Assembly: GCF_900109515.1 (NCBI RefSeq)
Contig: NZ_FOBD01000001.1
Span: 186,001-250,000 of the forward strand
Source of the DNA: Paenibacillus sp. OK003
GTDB lineage: Bacteria; Bacillota; Bacilli; Paenibacillales; Paenibacillaceae
Direction of reading: 5' to 3'
DNA length: 64,000 bases
The notes below the pieces were generated by a model. The model saw only the letters and a list, made by a program, of their open reading frames with translations, ran no database searches and was not told where the DNA came from. Shown in pieces: positions 18,776-25,993 of the stretch. The position numbers and the translations under genes were made by a program. Position 1 is the first letter of the stretch. Each line of letters starts with the position of its first letter.

Positions 18776-19092
18776 TTGAAACGATGAATATCCGTGATCG
18801 GGAGAGTAGCCAGAATCCATGCATGACAGCGAGCCGGAGCAGGTGGAAGCCGGTATGACATGACCTGAGTGAAGCGCACCCGTGAGATGGTTGTCCGAAG
18901 GCATGTTTACATCCTTGAGAGGATGAAGAGCAGGTCATGAGGGCAATCCGGCAGGCGGCCGTTAATCGCACCGAGCGGAGCAGACTGTGAATGTACTTTG
19001 ATGTGCATTCGCCATCTGCTCACCTAGAGTGGTACCGCGGGAACTGTGAAGATCAGCTCTCGTCTCTGATATAGAGACGAGGGCTTTTTTTG
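18776..19092 (+). promoter_or_regulatory. T-box riboswitch controlling argS
   Basis: The T-box sequence GAGTGGTACCGCGGG is at 19027-19041. Stem I features (GGGAGAGTAGCCAGAAT, AGCGAGCCGG, GGTGGAAGCCGG) span about 18790-18855. The probable specifier is CGC (Arg) at 18875-18877 in the context GTGAAG-CGC-A. The terminator AGCTCTCGTCTCT/AGAGACGAGGGCT (19055-19085) with seven T competes with the antiterminator. Uncharged tRNA-Arg should therefore switch argS on. Confidence 0.93.
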
Positions 19093-19138
19093 TTTTCCAT
19101 AGCATGGCTAAATATGATAATGACTAGGAGTGTTCAAC

Positions 19139-20878
19139 ATGTTGATGAATCAGGCAGCAGCACAACTTGCTCCCTTAACGGGATTGAAGCAAGACGAGGT
19201 GTTGAGATTACTGGAGGTTCCACCACAGGCGGAGATGGGAGATGCGGCGTTTCCCTGCTTTATTCTGGCCAAGTCGTTGAAAAAAGCACCCGCGGTTATC
19301 GCCGCTGATATCGCAGCTCAATTACAGACCGTTGGACTGGATGCTTCACCAGCAGGACCCTATGTGAACATACGCTTCAATCGGGAAGAGCTGGCACCGA
19401 AGCTGCTGCAAGAACTGGGACTTAAAACATTTGGCAAGCTGCAGCTGGGGGCAGGTGCACGCGTTGTGATCGACATGTCGTCGCCTAACATCGCCAAGCC
19501 ATTCGGAATCGGTCATCTGCGCTCCACCGTGATTGGGGCAGCATTATATCGGTTATATAACGAGGCAGGCTATACTTCGGTCAGTGTAAATCACCTGGGG
19601 GATTGGGGAACGCAATTTGGCAAACAGATTGCAGCATATAAACGTTGGGGTAATGATGAAGCGCTACAGGCTGAGCCGATTCGTACATCATTGGAGTTGT
19701 ATGTTCGTTTTCACGATGAGGCGGAGAATGATCCATCTTTGGAGATTGAGGCAAGAGATTGGTTCCGCAAGCTGGAGCAAGGGGATGAAGAGGCGCAGCG
19801 GTTATGGACCTTTTTTGTAGAGGTGAGCATGAAAGAATTCAACCGGATGTATGAGCGTCTAAATGTACGCTTTGACCATACGCTGGGTGAGAGCTTTTAT
19901 AACGACAAGATGGGTGCAATAGTTGAAGAATTGAAAGCAAAAGGATTACTCGAAGAGAGCGAAGGCGCATTGGTGGTACGTTTGGAGGAGGAGAATATGC
20001 CACCTTGCCTGATTATCAAAACCGATGGAACAACCATCTATCCAACACGGGATTTGGCAACAGCCGTTTATCGTCATGATGTGATGAAGGCGGATAAAAT
20101 GCTGTACGTGGTCGGGGGGGAGCAGAAGCTTCATTTCCGTCAGGTATTTGCGGTATTATCCCGGATGGGGTATCAGTGGTCTGAAATTTGTGAACATATT
20201 CCGTTTGGCTTGATGCGTTTCGAAGGACGGAAGATGTCTACCCGCCGGGGGAAAGTCGTCTTTTTGCAGGAGGTACTGGACGAGGCGGTTGCTCGGGCAT
20301 TACAGATTATTCAGGAGAAAAATCCGAATCTGCGGAATTCGCAGGAGGTTGCGGAAGCGGTTGGTGTAGGTGCGATTGTATTCGGTGATCTGCGCAATAA
20401 CCGGTTGAACGACGTCGATTTTTCGCTCGAAGATGCGGTGAGCTTTGAAGGCGAGACAGGACCTTATGTGCAATATACACATGCCCGGATTAACAGTGTG
20501 CTTGCAAAGGCAGCAGAGGCTGAGCGCGTGGGAAATGAAAATCAATTAGAGAATGTTCGTAGCAGTAGTAGTAACAATGCTGCGGCAAACTCAGAGAACA
20601 AGCCGGTCATGGTCGGTGACACTTCATGGGCATTGCTGAAACTGCTGGCGGATTATCCTCAGTATCTGGAAAAAGCAATTCATCGCAACGAGCCTTCCGT
20701 TGTTGCCAAATATGCGATAGATGTTGCCCAAGCGTTCAACCGTTTCTATCATGCGGAACGGATTGCGGATGCGCCGGCTGACGTAAAACCCTTCCGGGTC
20801 GCGTTAACAGAGCGTACGGCGGAGCGTCTTGCCTACAGCCTTTATTTACTTGGCGTTCAGGCTCCTGAAAGGATGTGA
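19139..20878 (+). CDS. argS: Arginyl-tRNA synthetase
   Basis: 579-aa class I synthetase. An N-terminal Arg-specific additional domain is followed by the HIGH-type motif in SSPNIAKPFGIGHLRSTVIG, the KMSKS-like KMSTRRGKVV, and a C-terminal anticodon-binding domain. ATG 19139 has AGGAG 8 bp upstream. A Ser/Asn-rich insertion (RSSSSNNAAANSEN, about residue 470) lies before the anticodon-binding domain. Expression is governed by the upstream Arg T-box. Confidence 0.96.
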   Translation: MLMNQAAAQLAPLTGLKQDEVLRLLEVPPQAEMGDAAFPCFILAKSLKKAPAVIAADIAAQLQTVGLDASPAGPYVNIRFNREELAPKLLQELGLKTFGKLQLGAGARVVIDMSSPNIAKPFGIGHLRSTVIGAALYRLYNEAGYTSVSVNHLGDWGTQFGKQIAAYKRWGNDEALQAEPIRTSLELYVRFHDEAENDPSLEIEARDWFRKLEQGDEEAQRLWTFFVEVSMKEFNRMYERLNVRFDHTLGESFYNDKMGAIVEELKAKGLLEESEGALVVRLEEENMPPCLIIKTDGTTIYPTRDLATAVYRHDVMKADKMLYVVGGEQKLHFRQVFAVLSRMGYQWSEICEHIPFGLMRFEGRKMSTRRGKVVFLQEVLDEAVARALQIIQEKNPNLRNSQEVAEAVGVGAIVFGDLRNNRLNDVDFSLEDAVSFEGETGPYVQYTHARINSVLAKAAEAERVGNENQLENVRSSSSNNAAANSENKPVMVGDTSWALLKLLADYPQYLEKAIHRNEPSVVAKYAIDVAQAFNRFYHAERIADAPADVKPFRVALTERTAERLAYSLYLLGVQAPERM

Positions 20879-20882
20879 TTCC

Positions 20883-21938
20883 ATGGGATGGAGGGCAAGT
20901 GCCAGGGCAAGTAGATTCTTTGATAAAGCAGGAAAAGCAGCAGCAGACTTAAACGGACGAATCATATCGCTACAACAGGTGAGCAAACGACTTGGGGATG
21001 TGCAGGTATTGAATGATATCAATCTGGAAGTAGGTCAGGGGGAGTGCATCGTCCTGGTGGGCAGGAATGGCTCAGGCAAAAGCACATTGCTGCGTGTGCT
21101 GGCGGGTATGTTACTGCCCGACTCAGGCTTGCTGCGCCAGCCTATGCATGGACGGATTATGTATGCACTGGATGGACTGCCACGCCTGCCCTTCACCCCA
21201 AGAGAGTATCTGTGGGAAATGGGACGTATTCGAGGCATGCGCCCTGAAATATTGCGACAACGGATAGGCGAATTGAGTGAGCTGTTATTCGTGGGCACGG
21301 CGCTGGATCAGAACCTGCCTCAGTTATCCAAAGGTACGTTGCAGAAGGTGAATTTGATTCAGGCTTTGCTGCCTGGACCTGATGGGTTATTGCTGCTTGA
21401 TGAACCCTTGTCTGGTCTGGACGTTCCGGCACAGGAAGCAATTGTAGCTTTGCTCAGACAATGGAAACAGGAAGGAAGCCAGATCGTTACAGCTTGCCAT
21501 GAGCCATTGCTGATTGAACGTCTCGCGGATCAGGTCATCGTGTTACAGAAGGGAACGTTGCTGCGTCGCTGGAGTCAGGAAGATTTGCAGCAAGCTGGTG
21601 AGCCCGCTGTGAGTATCCAAAGTGTGATGGAAGGGCTGGAACAATCCGTTATCGATGTGTTGCTTGTTGATCAACCGGGAATCATTGCATGCCATCGCGG
21701 TAAGGTTCGTCAGGATGATGGGCGAGAAGTATGGGATTGGAAGGTGTCACGCAGTTCGGCAGATCGGATTATTGGAATGATTCTGGCTGCTGGCGGTTCC
21801 ATTGTGTCTGTACAGCCGGAAGAGAGCCAATTAAATATGGAAGGGTTGATGGAGGGGCGGCACCCAGGTGAGGCTATAAGTAGGGAAGTTGCTGAGAGCC
21901 TTTCCTCTATATCTGCGGCAGGAGGCGACCTCCAATGA
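20883..21938 (+). CDS. ABC transporter ATP-binding protein
   Basis: 351 aa. An ABC domain with Walker A GRNGSGKST, an unusual signature LSKGTLQK in place of LSGGQ, Walker B LLLLDEPLSG and the switch His in ACHEP fills residues about 25-240; a C-terminal extension of about 110 residues is unrecognised. It starts 4 bp after argS and overlaps the next gene by 4 bp (ATGA), so the three are probably co-transcribed. Likely an ABC-2-type exporter subunit of unknown substrate. Confidence 0.85.
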   Translation: MGWRASARASRFFDKAGKAAADLNGRIISLQQVSKRLGDVQVLNDINLEVGQGECIVLVGRNGSGKSTLLRVLAGMLLPDSGLLRQPMHGRIMYALDGLPRLPFTPREYLWEMGRIRGMRPEILRQRIGELSELLFVGTALDQNLPQLSKGTLQKVNLIQALLPGPDGLLLLDEPLSGLDVPAQEAIVALLRQWKQEGSQIVTACHEPLLIERLADQVIVLQKGTLLRRWSQEDLQQAGEPAVSIQSVMEGLEQSVIDVLLVDQPGIIACHRGKVRQDDGREVWDWKVSRSSADRIIGMILAAGGSIVSVQPEESQLNMEGLMEGRHPGEAISREVAESLSSISAAGGDLQ

Positions 21939-22522
21939 TCCATTTGACCCGTTATTTATTAAAACATTACATACGTTCACAGAAATATGTTGCGCCGGTG
22001 ATCTTTTATATCATTACGATGGTGCTGATCTATTCCTACAAACCTAATCCTGTTGCAGACAGTTACAGCGTTACGGCCATGCTTCTCTTTTTTGGTGCGG
22101 CCTGGCTGGGCTTGACGGTAATGAATACGGAACCTGCGGGGCAGTATCAATTGCTTGTTCTGCATGCAGGTAGCAAACGCAAGGTAGTCTTCGCACAATT
22201 AATTTGTGCGTTGATCATGCAGTTCGGCCTGACTGCAATTACCGTGTTATATCCGGTTGTTACGGGCATGTTTGCGAGGCTACCAAGCGCTGGGGAGTGG
22301 ATCATGGCTTGGGCCGGACATTTGGCGTTGTCGCTCCTGGGTCTGGGGCTCAGTGTGTTCTTCCAAAAATCATACATTCCCATGCTGAGCCGCAGTATGC
22401 CGCCTTTCATTGTTTTATTGTTATTATCGTTTGTCCAAGGTTCATTAAGCGGACGTTTGCCTGAATCCATACAGTGGGTTGTCAAGATTCTGCTCCGGCC
22501 TTTTATCTCGTTCGTGAGATGA
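21935..22522 (+). CDS. ABC-2-type permease, probably frameshifted near its 3' end
   Basis: 195 aa with about five membrane segments, coupled by ATGA overlap to the ABC ATPase. The product stops at LLRPFISFVR. The -1 frame continues without a break through FYLVREMMLFEESKLG and a further membrane helix (TILYAIVLLIIHIWL), which looks like the missing end of the same permease. One extra T in the T4 run at 22501-22504 would join the frames. This may be a real mutation, a slippage site or a sequencing error; a split gene cannot be ruled out. Confidence 0.75.
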   Translation: MIHLTRYLLKHYIRSQKYVAPVIFYIITMVLIYSYKPNPVADSYSVTAMLLFFGAAWLGLTVMNTEPAGQYQLLVLHAGSKRKVVFAQLICALIMQFGLTAITVLYPVVTGMFARLPSAGEWIMAWAGHLALSLLGLGLSVFFQKSYIPMLSRSMPPFIVLLLLSFVQGSLSGRLPESIQWVVKILLRPFISFVR

Positions 22523-22644
22523 TGTTATTTGAAGAATCGAAGTTGGGGGCTGTTGTTCTGACGACAGTGTGGACTATACTCTATGCCATAGTTCTACTCA
22601 TCATTCATATATGGTTATCGGGAAGAAGGGATGTACGGAGTTAG
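22519..22644 (+). CDS. C-terminal fragment of the ABC permease (or small membrane protein)
   Basis: A 41-residue open frame starting at ATG 22519 inside the previous stop region (ATGA). It encodes one hydrophobic helix (TILYAIVLLIIHIWL) and a basic tail (SGRRDVRS), typical of the end of ABC-2 permeases. I infer that it belongs to the upstream gene; translation as a separate coupled peptide is the alternative. Confidence 0.55.
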   Translation: MMLFEESKLGAVVLTTVWTILYAIVLLIIHIWLSGRRDVRS

Positions 22645-22742
22645 AGCTATTATGCCGCTGAACTTGAATGTTGGTCCGTGTTTCGTTACCATAGAGGGAC
22701 GTTGGATGGAAAGTATGGTACGGAGATAAAGGGGGCTCGCTT

Positions 22743-23294
22743 ATGCAAAAGACAGACATGCAGCATGGTGACATGCTGGACAGCGAACACTCCAGAGAAT
22801 TGTTTGCATACTACGGATTGGCTGTATATTATGGACAGGCGCTTGAACAGCAACTGGTCAATCTGATTTTATTAATGAAAATGTCCCAGGGCAAGGTTGT
22901 ATCCGAAGAAGATCTGGAAGATCTGTACGAACGGAAGATGAGCAGTTCACTTGGGCAACTCATTCATGAGGTGCGTCATCATTTTACTTTTTCGGAGGAA
23001 GAGACTCGTCAGTTGAATGAACTATGGAAGCAGCGTAATAGCATTGTACATCACTATTTTAAGGAACGCATTCATGAGACATTCAGTCCTGAAGGACGAT
23101 CACGCATGATCAAGGAGCTGGAGGATTTCAAAGACCGTGCACAGGAACTGGAGATTAGTCTGCAGCAGTACACAGGTGCCTGGATTGCAGAGCTGGGGCT
23201 GGATGCTGAATCCGCTGCGGCGTTGCAGACACTCGAACGTATGCATGCAGAGAGCATGCACGCCCGGGCACTGGAAGAGGATGAATCATTGTGA
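22743..23294 (+). CDS. Helical protein with a HEPN-like RNxxxH motif
   Basis: 183 aa, no membrane segments, mostly helical and charged. RNSIVHHYF near residue 100 fits the Rx4-6H motif of HEPN-fold proteins, and AYYGLAVYYGQALEQQL at the N-terminus resembles the first HEPN helix. HEPN proteins include RNases and nucleic-acid-associated toxins, but also inactive members. AAAGGGGG lies 7 bp before ATG 22743. The gene overlaps ydcF-like by one base and so is probably co-transcribed with it. Function is unknown. Confidence 0.7.
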   Translation: MQKTDMQHGDMLDSEHSRELFAYYGLAVYYGQALEQQLVNLILLMKMSQGKVVSEEDLEDLYERKMSSSLGQLIHEVRHHFTFSEEETRQLNELWKQRNSIVHHYFKERIHETFSPEGRSRMIKELEDFKDRAQELEISLQQYTGAWIAELGLDAESAAALQTLERMHAESMHARALEEDESL

Positions 23295-23923
23295 TGAAAG
23301 GCAAGTCCCGTATGCGTAAAATAAAAAGCAGACACTGGCTTGTAATAACCATTGCATCGCTTGTGTTGCTTGGGGTCATATGGACGATAACTACAGCTTC
23401 GCTCATCTGGGCCTACACCGATGATGAATCATCCAGACAGAGTGATGCAGCCATCATCCTCGGTGCAGCCGTAGAAGGGGACAACCCTTCACCCGTATTT
23501 CGCGAACGTATTGAGCATGCCATCGTATTATATCGCCAGGGGACGATCAGCCATCTGCTCTTTACTGGTGGTTCTGGCAGTCCAGGTGAGCGTGCCGAAG
23601 CTGAAGTAGGACGAGATTATGCTGTTGCACATGGTGTAGATCCGGCAGATATTCAAATGGAGACAGAGTCGAGAATTACAGAGGAGAATCTGGTGAACTC
23701 GCTTAGCGTTGGAGAACAGGCGGGTTTTCGCACCTACACCCTTGTAAGTGACCCGCTGCATATGAAACGGGCGATGAAGCTTGCTAAGGGACTCGGCATG
23801 GATGCTGTCCCGTCCCCAACACGAACGACGGCTTACCAGACCTGGCGCAGCCAATTTCCTTTTCTGGCAAGAGAAACGATATTATATATGGGATATATGG
23901 TCAAAGGATGGATAGATGGATAG
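23294..23923 (+). CDS. YdcF/SanA-family (DUF218) membrane-anchored protein
   Basis: 209 aa. One N-terminal membrane helix (WLVITIASLVLLGVIWTITT) leads into a DUF218 domain with DAAIILGAA, FTGGSGSPGERAEAEVGRDYA and TYTLVSDPLHMKRA, the usual YdcF/ElyC/SanA landmarks. Family members act at the cell envelope, some in peptidoglycan or lipid-carrier metabolism. The domain should face outward. It ends in a terminator hairpin. Confidence 0.87.
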   Translation: MKGKSRMRKIKSRHWLVITIASLVLLGVIWTITTASLIWAYTDDESSRQSDAAIILGAAVEGDNPSPVFRERIEHAIVLYRQGTISHLLFTGGSGSPGERAEAEVGRDYAVAHGVDPADIQMETESRITEENLVNSLSVGEQAGFRTYTLVSDPLHMKRAMKLAKGLGMDAVPSPTRTTAYQTWRSQFPFLARETILYMGYMVKGWIDG

Positions 23924-23974
23924 ACAATCCGCAGCAGCACGGAAAGTGACTGGACTGCGCGATTGTCTTTTTTT
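23922..23974 (+). terminator. Terminator after the YdcF-like gene
   Basis: AGACAATC (23922-23929) pairs with GATTGTCT (23961-23968), GC/GC inside, then a run of eight T. It overlaps the stop codon. Confidence 0.8.
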
Positions 23975-23996
23975 TGCGTATGTTGACCCGACGTTT

Positions 23997-24170
23997 CTAT
24001 GTTCCGGGATAATTAATCGCTGCACTAACCAGTGCAGCCACCCCAAAACCGATGAACCACCAAGGCCAGCGCCGATGATTGTTTTTACGTATACCGATGA
24101 ACAAACTGATGATCCCCGCAAGTAATACCACGGTAGCCAAGCTGCTGCCAACAATCCAGCCGATGCTCAT
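23997..24170 (-). CDS. Small membrane protein (57 aa), unknown function
   Basis: A short minus-strand frame starting ATG 24170 with an ideal GAGGAGGTAAACAT ribosome site and ending at TAG 23997. It encodes two hydrophobic helices (SSLATVVLLAGIISLFIGI and WWFIGFGVAALVSAAI) joined by a basic turn (RKNNHRRWP). It is the third gene of a tetR-DUF4097 cluster, 25 bp after the second. Reminiscent of the small two-helix proteins found with DUF4097 stress-response genes, but I recognise no family. Confidence 0.7.
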   Translation of the reverse strand: MSIGWIVGSSLATVVLLAGIISLFIGIRKNNHRRWPWWFIGFGVAALVSAAINYPGT

Positions 24171-24195
24171 ATGTTTACCTCCTCTATATGGAATG

Positions 24196-24978
24196 TTAAG
24201 AAGAGCTCCCTATGGTGAGCTTCCCACCTCTGACCTCTGCTTGAAATGGATAAGTACCGTTACGATACGTATGTTGATTATGATTGGATTGAAGCGGGAG
24301 ATCACTGCTGAATCGGCCCCCAGCCTGCTTGAAGTCTAACTTGAATCCATCGTTATCTGCTGGGATTCGCACTTCAACGTTACAACCTGTGGAGCGACTA
24401 TCCAGAGATTGAAGCATCGTTGAGGAGTGAATGGTGAGTTGGCTGCCTGTCACTTTAGATTGAATATGGGTGAACTGACCTGATAATTGAACAGGTGAAG
24501 AAGTGGATTGCAGTTGCATATGTTCGGCATGGAGGTCTGTTGCTGTAACCCGACTGCCCACGGATCGTAGACGGATATGCTGGGCATGGCCAGTTAAGAT
24601 GAGCTTGCCGGATGTACAGTCACAATCCCATTGTTCCGAAGAAACGTTATCTACAAGAAAGTGGGAACCAACTCCGTTGATCGATAGCCTTTTCAAGACC
24701 GCAGGCGGCAGTACAATGTGGAGCGATGTGCGGTGAAAGTTAATGCCCAGCGGAAAAGCTTGTTTTCGTCCATCGATCAGATGTAATAAACCGTGGCTGA
24801 CGTTAGCTTCAAAACATCGAGTTCTTGGAAAACGAGCGGAGCCCCATTGAGTAACACGAATAACCGCTTCTGTACCTTGGCTGATATGCACTTCGCCTTG
24901 CATCCATTCCAGAGTAAGAGCGAGAAGGGGGTCTTCAGACAACCATTCTTTGCAAATCATCTGTCCATTAGGTTTCAA
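24196..24978 (-). CDS. DUF4097-like beta-helix protein
   Basis: 260 aa, rich in alternating beta strands with repeated short motifs (LKRLSINGVGSHFLVDNV, HIRLRSVGSRVTATDLHAE, HIQSKVTGSQLTIHSS), the pattern of DUF4097/LiaG-like putative adhesin domains. No signal peptide is apparent. The start is TTG 24978, with GAGGGAT inside the end of tetR as its ribosome site, so translation is probably coupled to tetR. Function unknown. Confidence 0.7.
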   Translation of the reverse strand: MKPNGQMICKEWLSEDPLLALTLEWMQGEVHISQGTEAVIRVTQWGSARFPRTRCFEANVSHGLLHLIDGRKQAFPLGINFHRTSLHIVLPPAVLKRLSINGVGSHFLVDNVSSEQWDCDCTSGKLILTGHAQHIRLRSVGSRVTATDLHAEHMQLQSTSSPVQLSGQFTHIQSKVTGSQLTIHSSTMLQSLDSRSTGCNVEVRIPADNDGFKLDFKQAGGRFSSDLPLQSNHNQHTYRNGTYPFQAEVRGGKLTIGSSS

Positions 24979-24983
24979 AATGG

Positions 24984-25667
24984 TTATCCCTCATTTCTGT
25001 CATCGTCTTCATCCAGAATAGGATAAGCACCCATGGCAGCATGTTGGTCTAGAATACGTTCAATTAGCGATTCACTCACAATATCGGCACCAAGCATGTT
25101 CATCAACCGCTGTAAAAAATAAAGACGTTGCTTCGTTTCGGTCGAATTGCGGTCGAACAGTGTTGGATTAATCCATATATTGACCAGCATCATGAATACT
25201 TCTGCACAAGCTTCAGGATCTTCGGTATGGATAGATCCATCTGTAATGCCTTCACGCAAAATCGCTGCAATCACCGGGGCATCGATTCGCACGGCTTGTT
25301 GAATCCCTCGTACAATGAACACTGGATTTTTGATCTGGGCTCGAAGTACGCGATCCAAGGAATGAGCCTGTTGATCAGAGACGACATGCTCCAAAATCTG
25401 AACTAACTTGTTTCGTGCTGGGGTGGTCGTTGTATTTGTAACTAATTGATCCAGCATTTGAGCCGTATAGTTGAACTGTTGCTCCAAGACCGCCTCCAGT
25501 ATTTCCTCTTTGGATCTAAAGTGATGATACACAGCTCCCTTGGACATGCCTAGGGCAACAATGATGTCCTGGATACTCGTCTTTTCAAATCCTTTATCTG
25601 TGAACAACTGCGCAGCGACGTTCAGAATCTGCTGTACTGTCTGCTCAGGGTGCTTATTTCTGGCCAT
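24984..25667 (-). CDS. TetR-family transcriptional regulator
   Basis: 227 aa. The N-terminal helix-turn-helix is typical (ILNVAAQLFTDKGFEKTS, IQDIIVALGMSKGAVYHHF, RSKEEILEAV). AAGGAGGT precedes ATG 25667. A promoter and a palindromic operator lie directly upstream, implying autorepression. It heads the tetR-DUF4097-small-membrane cluster, and the BmrCD-like exporter genes end just beyond it on the same strand, so it might also control them, although they have their own promoter and attenuator. Confidence 0.92.
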   Translation of the reverse strand: MARNKHPEQTVQQILNVAAQLFTDKGFEKTSIQDIIVALGMSKGAVYHHFRSKEEILEAVLEQQFNYTAQMLDQLVTNTTTTPARNKLVQILEHVVSDQQAHSLDRVLRAQIKNPVFIVRGIQQAVRIDAPVIAAILREGITDGSIHTEDPEACAEVFMMLVNIWINPTLFDRNSTETKQRLYFLQRLMNMLGADIVSESLIERILDQHAAMGAYPILDEDDDRNEG

Positions 25668-25688
25668 AATAACCTCCTTATATTTTAG

Positions 25689-25736
25689 ATACCGACCGTT
25701 GGTATGTATAATACAGAGAGATGTTTCCATTGTCAA
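25689..25736 (-). promoter_or_regulatory. tetR promoter with palindromic operator
   Basis: Minus strand: TTGACA (25736-25731), 17-bp spacer, TATTAT (25713-25708). Immediately downstream ATACC-GACCGTT-GGTAT (25689-25705) is an inverted repeat of the TetR operator type. Confidence 0.75.
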
Positions 25737-25910
25737 TAAGAGGAAATCAGAAGGAGTGAATACACGAAGGAAGTTTATATCGATCAAATCTTGAGTTTAT
25801 TGAGAAAAGGTAAGATCAAGAAAAGATAAATAAGAGCGGAGAAAAGTAAAGTGGGACCAGAGTAAAGTAGATTGAGCAACCAACCTTCTTTCGGATTTTG
25901 CGTCATGGAC

Positions 25911-25960
25911 AAAATAAAACCGATCCGCCGCAGACCAAGAGGTCCACGGGCATATCGGTT
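25911..25960 (-). terminator. Terminator of the bmrCD-like operon
   Basis: On the minus strand AACCGAT (25960-25954) pairs with ATCGGTT (25924-25918), with GGACC/GGTC inside, followed by TTATTTT. GGTTGGTTG at about 25957-25966 could also pair with CAACCAACC near 25878. Confidence 0.7.
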
Positions 25961-25993
25961 GGTTGTTGAATTGAACTTGAATTCCCGTTTTAC

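Noticed and set aside
23882..24154. 90-codon minus-strand frame overlapping the 57-aa gene
   Set aside because: A different frame without ribosome site; the 57-codon frame has the ideal site and membrane helices.
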